A program made the translations under genes and the position numbers. Shown in pieces: positions 1-10,339 of a DNA stretch of 64,000 nt (its first letter is position 1; every line of letters begins with the position of its first letter). The notes beneath the pieces are model-generated. The model saw nothing but the letters and a program-made list of their open reading frames with translations, did not search any database and was not told where the DNA came from. The stretch spans positions 36,837,520 to 36,901,519 of the forward strand of contig NC_134464.1 of assembly GCF_047948215.1 (NCBI RefSeq), written 5' to 3'. Source of the DNA: Lycorma delicatula (Eukaryota > Arthropoda > Insecta > Hemiptera > Fulgoridae).

Positions 1-590
1 AAATTCTCAGTTTTATGATCGATATTCCCTTCTTCCTTATATGATACTTGACATTCAAAAAAATTGAATTCACTCGTCTGTTCGATAGGACCCAACAACA
101 TCCCTTGGATCTCAAAGGCCACACTCCTTTGAACACCATAAACTTTGGTTTTATCCGGTGAAATACTCAAATTAGATTTTCGAGCCACCTTTGATAATTT
201 AGAGTACTTTTTGTCCAACCTCCTCTTCATCAGTAACAATAATCCCATCAACATCATCATCAAACAACATCATCAGGAAATAAGGTCCTTCCACTCATAT
301 CTATAATACGGTAATCTAGTAATCCATTTCGCGAAGAATTTTATCTACATATATATTAAATAAAGTAGAAGCTCTACATCCCTAACCTACTGTCTCCATC
401 CCATTTTTGTTCTTCTTCATACATATTTTCAAATCTCTTAACAGATTTTTACCTATCTATCACGTTTATTAAACGCAGTGAAAGATCCGGTCTCTTTAAA
501 ATGACAAAGAGCAAGTTCTGACACGCGTTGTCAAACGCTTTTTCATAATCCATAAATATAAGTTTTAAGTTCTGTACAAATTCATTTATA
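1..590 (-). pseudogene. LINE reverse transcriptase fragment (non-LTR, degenerate, runs off window)
   Basis: Read on the minus strand, broken frames give the ordered landmarks of a non-LTR reverse transcriptase. First comes the palm motif A 'MDYEKAFDN' (about 520-560), then 'GCRASTLFNIYVDKIL' (motif B, about 340-390), then a catalytic box read as 'FPDD' in place of F/YADD, then 'SISPDKTKVYGVQ' (about 150-185). The last segment is a run ending near position 1 that resembles the FNYLGC-type stretch following the palm. The frame changes at least twice and there are in-frame stops, so it cannot encode an active enzyme. The C-terminal part lies outside the window. Its wording differs from the LINE at 12.7-13.7 kb, so I treat it as a separate family. 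The clade is not assigned. The RT identity is secure from motif order; the family name is not. Confidence 0.75.
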
Positions 591-1505
591 AAAAGAATAT
601 TTAACATTTATTATGCTGTGGTAAAATTAATTTTTTTTATTCATTCAGTTTTATTATATGGTTTTTTCTCATTGAAATCACATATTTTTTAATGCATTGG
701 ATTTTTATTTCATAAATATATGTACAGTTTTTCGTGAAATTGATTATAAAAATATAAATCATTCTTATAAGGTTTTATTTTAAGTTAAATTTTGATAAAT
801 ATTATACTGATTAATTCAGTAAATATTTCATGTATAATAAATACATTGTTATTTAATCATAAAGGGTTATTTCTTAGTGGATAAGGTATACAAATACATT
901 AGATTATTTGTATATGTATAAGCTGCTAAATTAAAAACACTATATTGAATTTTCTTCACTTAATATTGTTCCTAGTGGATTTAAGGAAGAGATTGTAAAA
1001 AAGAAAATTATACAAATATTTTAATTAAAATTTTATACTTTTTTCTGAATTCAATGTACTTTTTATTTGTAATTAAATTCTAATTTTATTATTCTGGGTT
1101 ACTTGTTACAGAACTCTGGTTACTCTTGCGGTATAAAGGCGTTTGAATCCAACTGTAACAATCTGCTTCGTTGGTAGCAGTTCGGTTTTATTAACTTTTC
1201 TTAGGGGAATGCAAGAAAAAATTTTAACTCCCATCACCTGTTTGAACGTAGATGTTCCAGAAAAAACTGTAAGTGGGATGTTTTAACCTATATTTCCATT
1301 ACCACCTCCCATCCACTGTTATAATATAATTATACACATAAAATGTAAATAGTTTCACATGCTGTAAAAGTAAATAATTTTTTTTATTTTATAAAACATT
1401 TTAAATGAACGAAAAAATTTTGTTTTTAAATTTATATATATAAATTAATTCTACGTATTATAGGTTGAACCCCTCTTTCAGCTCCATTTGTGGAGAAAAA
1501 TGAAT
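591..1505. other. AT-rich stretch without recognisable feature
   Basis: Mostly A/T runs with no open frame above about 50 codons. A slightly less AT-rich patch at about 1095-1310 shows no protein or RNA likeness that I recognise. Confidence 0.6.
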
Positions 1506-1772
1506 TACGAGAGGTCATCTCTAAAGTAAACATCGTTTAATTTATAAAAAAATTTATTCTGAAAATATTTTTTGTTTCTCTTAAACTACATACCTTATAT
1601 TATTTCTATATTATCGTCAAATGAATTAAGACATTTATCGTAGCGATACACCAGCTTCAATATAACCTCATTTTGAATCTTCTGCTCCCAGTCCATTTAG
1701 CCACTGATTAACAACATTTTTAAGTCCATCGTTACCCGCGAATTGCTTACCACTCAAAATTCTTTCAATTTC

Positions 1773-1970
1773 TTACAAATGGCAATCAGAAGGAGCTAGG
1801 TCTGGAATACATGGTGGGTGATCGTTAATTTCCCATCCAAATGTTCTCAGTAAATCACATCTCGGACCCGCAATGTGCGGACGTGCATTATATTCAGACC
1901 GACGTGGGCGACGTCGCCGATTTTGAATGGCGCGCCGTAACTTACGTAGAGATGCAGTAGGCTTCCGCAT
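1773..1970 (-). pseudogene. mariner transposase catalytic-domain remnant
   Basis: A 65-codon open piece of the transposase DDE domain. The C-terminal half reads 'FGWEINDHPP' followed by 'PDLAPSD', which in active mariner proteins includes the third catalytic aspartate (PDLAPSD). The second catalytic residue, expected in HDNARPH, is replaced by tyrosine. The first part of the open frame, an arginine-rich stretch from a decayed GC-rich patch, does not match the family and is probably out of frame. The ATG used by the open frame is not a real start. This is a relic coding piece inside the 1508-3116 element. Confidence 0.75.
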
Positions 1971-2017
1971 TTACAGTAGTTCCCCGTGGCATAAAATCGA
2001 TCAGCAGTACGCCAAAC

Positions 2018-2311
2018 TGGGTTGGTCTAGTGGTGAATTCGTCTTCCCAAATCACCTGATTTGGAAGTCGAGAGTTCCAGTGTTCAAGTCCTAGTAAAGG
2101 CAGTTACTTTTATACGGATCTGAATAGATCGTGGATACCGGTGTTCTTTGGTGCATGGGTTTCAAATAACTACACATCTCAGGAATGGTCGAACTGAGAC
2201 TGTACTAGACTATACTTCATTTACACTCATACAGATAATCTTCATTCATCCTCTGAAGTATTACCCTAACAGAAATTCCCGGAGGCTAAACAGGAAAACG
2301 AAAAAAAAATT
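2018..2311 (+). mobile_element. SINE family S1, full length, nested in mariner
   Basis: A full-length tRNA-like SINE. The head carries a pol III A box (TTGGTCTAGTGG) and a B box variant (GTTCAAGTCC). A body with GGATACCGGTGTTC and ACACATCTCAGGAATGG follows, then the tail block CATCCTCTGAAGTATTACC and an A-rich end. It is flanked by CCAAAC on both sides (2012-2017 and 2312-2317), a likely short target duplication. The uninterrupted mariner copy at about 63.74 kb has the joined sequence CAGCAGCCAAACCGAT, which confirms the insertion point. Opposite orientation to the host element. Confidence 0.85.
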
Positions 2312-3239
2312 CCAAACCGATCCCAAAAGACTGTGGCCATCAGTTTGCGTCAAATGGGTGTGGCTTGACTTTTGTTGGTCTGATTGTGTTGATTAGGATG
2401 ACGCCATTCACTTGACTGCCGTTTTCCCTCTGACGTATAATACGAAATTCATGTTTCTTCGCTGGTAGCAATTTAATTAAGTAACTCACTTTTTTCTCTG
2501 TAGCGCATCAAAATTTCCAAAACAGATCCCATTCGGATTTTTTTGTTGATGTTCTGTTAAGACGTGCGGCACCCAACGTGTACAAACTTTCTGAAATCTA
2601 AATGGTCTTGAATAGTGCGACCGATATCAGCTCTTGAAACATCAGGAAGAAGAAGGGCCAGGTTGGAAATCGTTGAGCGACGATCCTTTCTGATTTCATC
2701 ATCAACGCGTTTCAACAAGTCCTCGGTAATTATCGAGAACCTCCCGATATTTCTTCATCATGCACATTAATTCTGTTATTTCTAAACCTTTCACACCTTT
2801 TTTCGGACGTTTCTTTCATTCATTACATTATCACCGTACACAGCAACCAATTGCCTTTGTATTTCAGCCGGCTTAAAATTTTGATGGTTTAAAAAAACTT
2901 ATGATTCCACGTATTTCATATTTCATAGTCGGCGGCAACATCGATTTTCCTATTCATTTTATAATGTAACTACTCACACGTAATCAAAGATATTACAACG
3001 CGACAGCTTATAAACAATAGAGTGTGAACATTACTAGCGAAGCCATGAACGACACAGGTTTGCGAACCTTAAGGAGAGAAAGTTCCCAGCGGTCTTTAGT
3101 TTAGAGATATACCTCGTATATCAATATATTACGTTATATCGTTATATTATATTAACTGATATGGTTTTCTAAGAGGAATGTTGAAGAAAAACGTTTATCT
3201 AATAATTTTAATAATTGGTCATTGTTATTAATATTTTTT

Positions 3240-3550
3240 TTTTTTTAATTTACCACTTTATTAGAAAAAAAATAAGATAAATTTGACTAGTATTTTTACA
3301 GAATTTCCGAAATTTTTTTATTGAAACTACTGATTTTGATGAAATTTGACACATACACTCATGTATGTGGGATAATTTCTTGGTAAAATTTGGGGACAGT
3401 ATCTCCAGGAAGTGGGGTAGATAATTTCTTTAGGATTAATTTTGTCAAAATTTTGCAAACATAATCCCAAATTAAGCTCAGTGCATGTGTGCATGCTTAT
3501 CTTACCATTATAAAAAAATTCCCTGAAATTGGTAAGCCTGAGGTTAATTT
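3240..3550 (+). repeat. dispersed non-coding repeat B, copy 1 (partial)
   Basis: Shares a run of phrases in the same order with 24.2-25.0 kb and 45.5-46.1 kb: GATGAAATTTG, a TTGGTAAAATTTGGGG variant, GGGGTAGATA, TTTTGCAAACATAAT and ACCATT followed by A-runs and a CCCT block. No coding potential. The 5' part present in the other two copies, with the CAGCTATGCTG motif, is absent. Confidence 0.6.
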
Positions 3551-4136
3551 TAGCCTTACTTACGGCGGGATAGGCTACATTTAATAACTACGCAGTAACC
3601 TACTCTGTATCTGGAAAAATTACTGTTCTTAACAAAACGTATTCCTTTTTTCTCATTTAAAACAAACTTTAATTTTTTTATACAATGCGCAAGAATTTTC
3701 TTTTTTTTTGTCAGGATAATTTAGAATATTAAGGAAAGAGGCTTCTAGATGCCTTTAAAATTATTTCCGTTGTTGAATTGCTTTCCCATACAGGTTGTTT
3801 AATAATTCAAACACAATATAATCCTACAAGCCAAATGAAATGAAGCAGAGAATAATATTAAGTTTACTGAGAGCACAGATTCACTGATGATAATTCACTA
3901 AAACATGACATCGAGCATTTTGTAATTTAACATAAGTAATCCATTGTATTTTATTTTAGTTATAAAAATAACATAAATTATTTATATTAAATCAGCTAGT
4001 GTAGTGTCGTTCGCGTCTTCATCTGTCTCACAAGTCGATATATGATTATTCTTTAAGGATTTTCCCAAAATTGTCAATTCATAAGTATGACGATGAAATT
4101 TTAAGATGAGCAATTTCTCCAAAAAGTTACAGTTTA
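3551..4136. other. unassigned AT-rich stretch
   Basis: No ORF, RNA-like fold or repeat likeness seen. It separates repeat B copy 1 from the hairpin at 4.14 kb. Confidence 0.5.
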
Positions 4137-4141
4137 ACATA

Positions 4142-4250
4142 TAAAAAAATGTATGTGCCTATATATACATATATATTACTTCGAAACAATTACGATTGCT
4201 ATAAAAGTTTTCACTTCGGTGGTACGGTCGTAGGCACATACATTTTTATA
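4142..4250. repeat. short foldback repeat with about 17-bp inverted ends
   Basis: The ends are inverted copies: ATGTATGTGCCTA near 4148-4160 and TAGGCACATACAT near 4232-4246. They enclose about 70 bp including an ACTTCGGTGGTACGG segment. The size fits a tiny non-autonomous foldback or MITE-like insertion. No target duplication could be assigned. Confidence 0.5.
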
Positions 4251-4252
4251 TA

Positions 4253-4652
4253 TATAAAGGCAAACCCGACAATGCTTCGCTATTGTTAGATTTAGTATTT
4301 ATAGTTTTTGCAAACATTTTTCTTTTCACGTAACTAATATATATTCTGAGTATGAGCTAAATAATATTTTTTCCAAATATCTCAACCCCAGCGCCACCTA
4401 GCGGATCCATTTTTTTTTAAATATTTCTTTTCACGTAACTAATATGTATTCTGAATATGAGCCAAATCAGACCATAAATATAATTTTCTGAATTATCTCG
4501 ACCCCAGCGCCACCTAGCGGGTCCAAACTAATTCAGAAACCTTCGTGGGCATAGGCAACAACTCATCAAAGTTTCATCCCAATCGGATGAACGGTTTAGG
4601 AAGGCATAAGAGACATACAGATAGACAAACATTCATTTTTATATATATATAT
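4253..4652 (+). mobile_element. 3' end of an RTE-like LINE or related SINE, with internal tandem duplication
   Basis: The last 130 bp follow a pattern familiar from 3' ends of insect non-LTR elements: TTTCATCCCAATCGGATGAA, then CGGTTTAGGAAGGCATAAG, then ACAGATAGACAAACATTC and a (TA)n tail in place of poly-A. Upstream lies a tandem duplication of about 105 bp (4320-4410 and 4428-4527), each unit ending CCCAGCGCCACCTAGCGG. No coding part is present. The RTE assignment rests on the microsatellite-type tail and general likeness, and is inference. Confidence 0.5.
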
Positions 4653-4952
4653 ATTATATTAATGAACTTAATATTACAGATGAAATTACTTGGACGAATC
4701 AGGAACGGGACATAAAGTATTATTTTATATATGTATATATCAATCATTCTGTTGAATCTTGCTGTGGTTGATTTTGTAAATCAATATTTTCTTCGATATT
4801 ATGATAATCTAAGGAAACAAGGGGCTTGTGGTAACCAAAATATAAGATCAATACAGATTAAAATCTGTGGATATATCTAAAAAGAGATAAGTACGAATCG
4901 TACTTATTCGCTACCCAGCTGAAGCTATTTCTCCCTCGCTCGGCTAAATTTT

Positions 4953-5300
4953 TTTTTCTTTTGTTTTGTTTCCAATGAGTCTGAGAAACCCCATTTACGG
5001 GCAGCGTGTCGGACTCGCTAACAGGTTCCGCTAGATGTTATTAAGAGTGTTATTGAGATGTGTGTCTGCGCTCTACCAACTAAACCTCGTATCTCACCGA
5101 TTCTCCCCCTCGGGGCCAGGCCAGCAGTTAAGCATCACACAACCCCGGGAGGTGCCATCAAGCTCGAAGGATCAGGAGTCCTCGTGCATCAACACTGACG
5201 CCCATCCTCGAACGTGGGCGAACGGCAGCTTCGTAGGGGGCTGTCCGATATTGGTAATTAGATCTTTCACGTATCATTGGAGAGCATGTAATTAGTTTAT
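4953..5300 (-). mobile_element. GC-rich 3' untranslated region of an R1-like LINE
   Basis: This lies directly downstream, in the minus sense, of R1-like coding sequence at 5300-5770. It is GC-rich against an AT-rich background. Its distal part (GTTTAGTTGGTAG, then AGTCCGACACGC and CGTAAATG) matches, in order, the 3' end of the R1-like element at 62.6-62.7 kb (GTTTAGTTGATAG, AGTCTGACACTCC, CGTAAATG). Its proximal part (TTAACTGCTGGCC, CCCGGGG) matches GC-rich blocks at 7.7-8.0 and 29.0-29.4 kb. The open frame on the plus strand across here is a by-product of GC content. Confidence 0.65.
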
Positions 5301-5770
5301 GATGTTATCTATATATTGCCCAGTACTTTCCGTAATCTGCACCCATCTTCTGGAGATGAAGAATGTATGTGACGGAGTGTCCTCCTCTCCTCAACATATA
5401 GAGCGCGGGGAGTCCCGCCTCCAAAACTGGTAGAAGTAGGCACAGAACTCTCCGTGCTCCAACAGGAGCTGAGTAATATAATACCCCACTTCCCCATGCT
5501 GTAATTTTACTCAGAATTCTGTATTGGGTATTAACATCTTAGTCCATATACCCTGACTGGAATCGTCCCATTTCGTTTGCCATTCATTAATTAATTGGGC
5601 TTTGGCTTTAGCCGAATGCATGCCTCTTACTCTTTGTAACTGGAGGATGAGCATTTCAGATACTGCAGTAATATCCAAGACCGGCGTTCGGCTAAACTGG
5701 GCTAGCCCAAGTTTGCACGAATGAGCGGTTCACTTCAGAGTCTGACAGACCATAGTTTTTCAACATCCAT
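5301..5770 (-). pseudogene. R1/TRAS-like LINE ORF2 C-terminal fragment
   Basis: In minus-strand frames the sequence reads 'LQRVRGMHSAKAKAQLINEW', 'WDDSSQGIWTKMLIPNTEF' and 'HGEVGYYITQLLLEHGEF', then 'FWRRDSPRS'. That order is the segment after the reverse transcriptase domain in R1-clade ORF2 proteins: a WQ..W....KG.WT..LIPN stretch, then HGE..Y..TQ..GHG.F, then a region before a C-terminal zinc knuckle. An in-frame stop follows the IPNTEF stretch, and the knuckle cysteines are not recognisable. It is a dead 3' fragment. The same protein region is present in a second copy at 61.65 kb (plus strand). The ORF called at 5309-5497 is part of this reading. Confidence 0.7.
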
Positions 5771-6152
5771 TCAAAAGTGATTGGCCGCGGCAAAAGATGT
5801 TTTCAATTAAGAAAATTACATTATTTACACCTTACCACAGTACTGTCGAAAGCCAAAATATTAGCGATTTAGCTAATACTCAATACCGGCATATGTGTGA
5901 ATGTTTTCCATCTATAACATTCTTATTATTATATCTTAATATCTGTTAAAAGATATTTAATTAATAATTGTATCATTCATTTGATTTGAACATTTTGTTT
6001 GTTTAAACATAGGATATTAATTTTTATTTTTGGAAGTGAATATTTTCAACAGAAATCGAAGTTTGATAATATACTGAAATTATGTATGTACATTATGTCT
6101 TATGTTTATAGCCATTTCAGTAGAAATATTTTGTTATATGATATATCCTGAT

Positions 6153-6674
6153 AAAGACTTTGGGTACTTATTTGTTATCACACCGCCAATTTTTCACTTT
6201 TTTCGATGCAACTTCTTCAGATTTCATGAGAAAATGAATAATAAGATTTATTTAAGGTGGAAAAAGAACATTTTTTAATAAAAAATAAAAATTACAACAG
6301 TAATTAGACTCCGTGTAGTTACGAATCCTAAATATACAAACCTAGCCAACCAAACAAAACCTATGCTCGTTTCTTTCGCTTGTGCAATTGTGCAATTACT
6401 TGTCGAATTAATGTTAAATAGTGTATAATATGCATATTTAACCTTAATTAGATGATGTTAGTGAGCAAAAGTTATGTTGGTTAGGTTATACTGATATACG
6501 TACGGATTCGTACATGGAATCAACACAATATAAACAGACATAACTTACCCTCGCTTCGCTCGCTAATAGACATATCTTTTGTTTAATATATTGTAAAAAT
6601 ACGTTTAATACGTTGCTTTTGACAGAGAAGTTGCATCAAAAAATTTCTAGTGCGGTAACAAGTACCAGACTTTA
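6153..6674. mobile_element. inverted-repeat (MITE-like) element, about 520 bp
   Basis: The two ends are inverted copies over roughly 55 bp with mismatches. The left end has AAAGACTTTGGGTACTT...GATGCAACTTCTTC. The right end, read in reverse, has TTAAAGTCTGGTACTT...GATGCAACTTCTC. The interior contains GCATATTTAACCTTAATTAG and GTTAGTGAGCAAAAG, almost the same words found inside the foldback D elements at 17.07 and 37.5 kb, and a second inverted piece TCGCTTCGCTCGCTAATA. No coding frame. Probably a non-autonomous DNA element related to family D. Confidence 0.65.
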
Positions 6675-6929
6675 AAAAAAAAAGGTAATCTCCCATTCGT
6701 TATCCGGGAATTTAAATATCATTTATCAGTAAGTTTGGATCTTTTGTATTTATAGAAACCACTTTCTAACATGTTACATTGAAGTGTAACAACACCGTTT
6801 ATTTGAATCGTAATTTTAAAAATTATGAGTCATGCAAAGTTCATTAGTTTATATTAGAATTCAAATTATATTTTGCTTTATTAATTTCTAAGTTTCATCT
6901 ATTTATTATAACAATTCTTTTTCTTTTTT

Positions 6930-7078
6930 AACCTCCGGGTCCACCGTTAGATATTGCTTCATAGGATGAGGTGAATGATTTGTAATGTGTGTGAAAATGC
7001 TCTGCCTGACCGGGATTCGAACCCGGAACCTCCGGATGAAAGGCCGAGACACTACCACTCGCGCCACGGAGGCCGGCT
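6930..7078 (-). mobile_element. SINE family S2, full length
   Basis: Minus-sense order: GGCCTCCGTGGCGCGAGTGG (A-box region), a tRNA-like arm with TTTCATCCGGAGG, the B box GGTTCGAATCCCGG, GCATTTTCACACACATTAC, and the tail CATCCTATGAAGCAATATC...CGGAGGTTAAAA with a T-rich/A-rich end at 6915-6929. It looks like a tRNA but the 3' half is SINE body, so I do not call it a tRNA gene. Confidence 0.85.
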
Positions 7079-7079
7079 A

Positions 7080-7680
7080 TTTTAATAGAATTAGTTGTGT
7101 AATTTACTTTATTTTGTATTTCATTATTTTTTTTTTTACTGTGCTAATATTCACAAGTTACATTCATTTTAATCCATATTATAGGGTTTTTCTTTTATTT
7201 TATTATTATTATTTGCGCGATTAATTTGATTTTGTTGACTATATTACAAATACAATATAATTAAATGCGTAGTCAGATACGCATAAACGTAACCTGCAAT
7301 TTTTTTTACAATTTACCCATAATGAAGAGCATTATTGTATCCTTTTCGACAAGTACATTCAATCAGGTGGAATTCAGTGATTTATTGACTTGTTTCCAAA
7401 TAAATTCCACAGCATACAGTTGTCATAAAATTGTGATTAAGAAGTTTTATAATAAAAATACATTTCTGAATGGAAAATAGAAATGTGGATTTCAACTCGA
7501 ACTGTCGATTAGGTGGTTGAATTGGGTTGAATCTTTATTCGTTTTATGTAGTTTTGAAAATGCTCTTTGTTAACAAAAATAAAAAATCATAATTTTTTTG
7601 TTATTTTTTATAATAGATTTGAATTTCATTGAAAGAAAAATTATTTAAAAAAAAATCTAATAGGGGATGTAAATTTTTTC
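7080..7680. other. AT-rich stretch without recognised feature
   Basis: Short open frames at 7265-7480 and elsewhere have A/T-driven composition and no motif. Nothing supports a gene. Confidence 0.5.
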
Positions 7681-8050
7681 CCCGCCTCCTGGAGCCGGAT
7701 CCGCAGTTAAGTTATAAGTTATAAGTTAAGTTATAGTACAGGTCCAGAAGATGCCTTCGTCTCAAGTCATGGGAAATGAGCAGTGACGGGCCCGGCTATG
7801 CCGTCCCCGGCCGCCCCCTCCCATAACCAGGACTCAGTCTTCATCGCCAGCCTCAAGCAGGGCAATCCCAAGGGGAAGCCCCGCCAGGACTTGGTCTTGT
7901 CAGCGAAGAGGATCAGGAGTTCCCGGGCTTCCTCACCACCGCCAACCCATGAAAATACGGACAGACGGCAGTTCCATACGATGATGTCCCTACCCCCTTG
8001 CTACCGTGTTCTTCCGACGCATAATCCCCGTTATGAAGACCATGATAGCG
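7681..8050 (-). mobile_element. GC-rich block related to R1-like LINE 3' region
   Basis: This shares ordered phrases with the block at 29.0-29.4 kb in the opposite orientation: TTAACTGCGGATCCGGC (minus sense), GACGGCATAGCCGG, and a GACTGAGTCCTGG type phrase. GTTATAAGTTATAAGTTAA is a local tandem. The 127-codon plus-strand open frame over it is GC-driven; it resembles the frame over the other block only because the DNA is homologous. Confidence 0.55.
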
Positions 8051-8756
8051 ATAACGCTATCATAGACTTCGTAAATTTCGTTTTACTTCCTCTCAAAGTT
8101 ACACCTTTAATATGTTACTTGAATAAACATAAAATTTCCACATTTTTTGTAGCTTTTTTAGGTTAAATAGGTATAGTATTAGGTTAAGTTACTTATCCAA
8201 TATCATAATTACAAGTAATGATGATTGAAACTGCTTTTAATTAATTCCCCACGATTATTCTTGAAAGTAATTAAACTTCTAGCGTTTAAAAACAGCCGGT
8301 TTAAGTTAATTTTCATTTAGGGTGTTTATTATGACTGTAGACAATCGTTGGTAAGGATAATAAGGAAAATATAAATTTAGATTAAACATTTATATTTTTT
8401 TGGAGAAAAATGAAAGAGAATTTTTCTAAAAATTATATTTTATATTTTTTTCAATGACAAAATATTTCTTACGAATATATTTTTTTTACAAATAAAAATA
8501 ATTTGATTACATATCCCATTATAATTATAATAATAGTATGTAGCTAACATTTTATACATTACATCTAGAAAATATAAACATAAATTTATAAGCAATTGTA
8601 TAATAACCGTAGTAATAATAATTATTAAATACAATTATATATATATATTTTTTTTTTTTTTTGTTGTGGTGCACTTGGTATATAGTTAATTAGTTTTACA
8701 TCTAACAAATAATAATAATAATAATCATTATTACTATTTAATTACAATACGTGAGT

Positions 8757-8966
8757 TGAAAGTTTGTCCCATCGCCAACTGCGAGTGACTAGTGTACTAG
8801 TTATTGTCTTGTACTAGTCTGTTGCGTTTGCAATTTATATACAAATGCATCGTTATTGATAATCGGATGATATTATCTGGTTAGGTAGTACAGCAAACCC
8901 CGCTCGATCGTCCCGCCAAAGCCAGCCGACAGTTCGATTGACAAAGACAGGGACAAACCTTCACCT
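8757..8966. repeat. possible small inverted-end element
   Basis: GAAAGTTTGTCCC at the left and GGGACAAACCTTC at the right are near-perfect inverted copies of 13 bp around about 180 bp of mixed-composition DNA. The interior has no coding frame. Without a target duplication this is only a candidate MITE. Confidence 0.35.
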
Positions 8967-9399
8967 CAGTGTATATTATGAATAAACAACAAAGTAATAC
9001 CTCATAAAATTTATTATCATATAAGGATAATATATTTTTTTATTGTTACAATCATTTTTTTTAAATTTATTTTATAAATTAAAATAGAAAAAAATAATTT
9101 TACGAAGAATCTTAAGTAAATCAAGTAAAATAGAGAAGTAAATGACTGTTGTTTAGGGGAATTCCTTTAAATGAAAAAAGCATGTTACCTAAATACATCT
9201 ATAAAGACTAAAAAAAAGATTGATCGGATTTCAAAACCGATCATATATCATGCAACAAAGCATGAATTTTACAATTTGAAACTGCACGTCCTAGAGTTTT
9301 AAAATTCGGCCACCAGATTACAATACTAACGCTCAAACGCTCAGACTATAAACAACATAGTGTCTATACAACAGAAGAAATTTTGTGTACTTCAATTAA

Positions 9400-9720
9400 C
9401 AAGGCTGAGTCTGTAATAACGGGTGAACAGCATTTTGACAGCGTTTCAGGATTGATCCAGTATCGGCTGTGATTATTCGTCAGTAATATAAAAAATGTAT
9501 AGAAAAGGGGTGTTTATATGAGAAAGAGTCCAGGATAACCAAGCACTTTAATGGAAAATGTACAATGTACAAAAGGCTTTTCAACGAAGCCGAAAAAATT
9601 CAGTTGTCGCGCTAGCCGAGACTTAACATTCCTCTTATGACTGGCATGTTAAGTAAACGCGACGCTCGTATTCATGTCATACCGATTACAACTGATATAA
9701 ACTCTTCGTGTAAGTGACAG
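9400..9720 (+). pseudogene. decayed HTH (DUF4817-like) transposon-associated protein
   Basis: In shifting plus-strand frames the sequence reads 'RIDPVSAVIIRQ', then 'YKKCIEKGCLYE', then a 'KSPG' segment, then 'KAFQRSRKNSV' / 'KKFSCRASRDL', then 'IPLMTG'-like words. This is the known order of the helix-turn-helix domain found in many insect transposon-linked proteins: an F...P....I..WY..F.E.GCLC.GKSPGRP stretch, a variable linker, and an AF.RSP.KS.R.ASREL.IP...V stretch. Stops and frameshifts lie between the parts, so it is a relic. Which transposon carried it is not visible. Confidence 0.6.
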
Positions 9721-10267
9721 AAGAAAACATAAATATTTCAGCGATACGCTCTTAGTTGATTTGGAATACGCGCGACTGCAGCAGCTGTATATACTTACGA
9801 GTCCCGCGCGCCATTAACAAATGCCCGTAACTTTTGATCCATTAAAGATGTTTGAGAAATTTAAAATGGCACGTATAACTAACAATTAATTAATCATATT
9901 TTGAAAGTATTTCAAATTTTTTAATTCCCAGTTTTCTTGTTTATGAAATTTTGCAATATATTGATTTAAGGCTGAAATTGTGTTTATTTGTATTTCGAAA
10001 TTTGTTTATGAGTGCAGGGCTTAAATCAATAAATTGGAAACATACAACTATATTTCTATAATATTGGTCTTAAGGCCTATTCGTTTATCAAACCTCTTGA
10101 TTTTAGTATCTTTCTGTAATATCAGTTTTCACTTTTTCTCTTTTCTTTGCTTTTCTCCTTTTCATAATATCCCATTCTATTACAACTATAAAGCGTTCTA
10201 CAGTCTACAAATATCTTTATTTATTTATTTCTATATGTAATAATCGCAGACTTACTTTCGGCATAGA

Positions 10268-10281
10268 CAAACCCGCGCGCG

Positions 10282-10320
<39 letters not shown>

Positions 10321-10329
10321 GCGCGCGCC
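10268..10329. repeat. (CA)n microsatellite flanked by CG dinucleotide runs
   Basis: About 18 CA units with GCGCGC runs on both sides (10273-10281 and 10321-10328). A nearly mirror-symmetric simple repeat. Confidence 0.9.
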
Positions 10330-10339
10330 CATAAATTTA

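Larger units (their letters stand above)
1508..3116 (-). mobile_element. mariner-like DNA transposon, degenerate, interrupted by a SINE
   Basis: The element is bounded by inverted ends beginning CGAG, each flanked by TA (1506-1507 and 3117-3118), the mariner target duplication. The ends share the pattern ATCTCTAAA followed by a variant of TAAAGACCG. Without the 294-bp SINE the length is about 1.3 kb, normal for mariner. On the minus strand, 1773-1970 reads 'NARPHIAGP' and 'PDLAPSDCHL', the second and third catalytic-acid regions of a D,D34D transposase. The usual HDN before ARPH is YN here, so the second aspartate is lost. Further downstream the frame reads like the 'GKQFAGNDGLKNVVNQWLN' stretch, then breaks. 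The N-terminal half (2320-2950) is heavily frameshifted. It is inactive. A sister copy starts at 63116. Confidence 0.85.

Noticed and set aside
6930..7078. Possible tRNA gene (good B box, tRNA-like arms)
   Set aside because: The sequence continues into the common S2 body and tail and occurs in five other places with the same extension, so it is a SINE head.
7783..8166. 127-codon plus-strand open frame as a gene
   Set aside because: Same GC-rich repeat in opposite orientation; the last third runs into AT-rich DNA without coding character.
10268..10329. Z-DNA-type regulatory element from the CG/CA tract
   Set aside because: Purine-pyrimidine alternation is a property of any CA microsatellite; no associated gene or promoter is visible.
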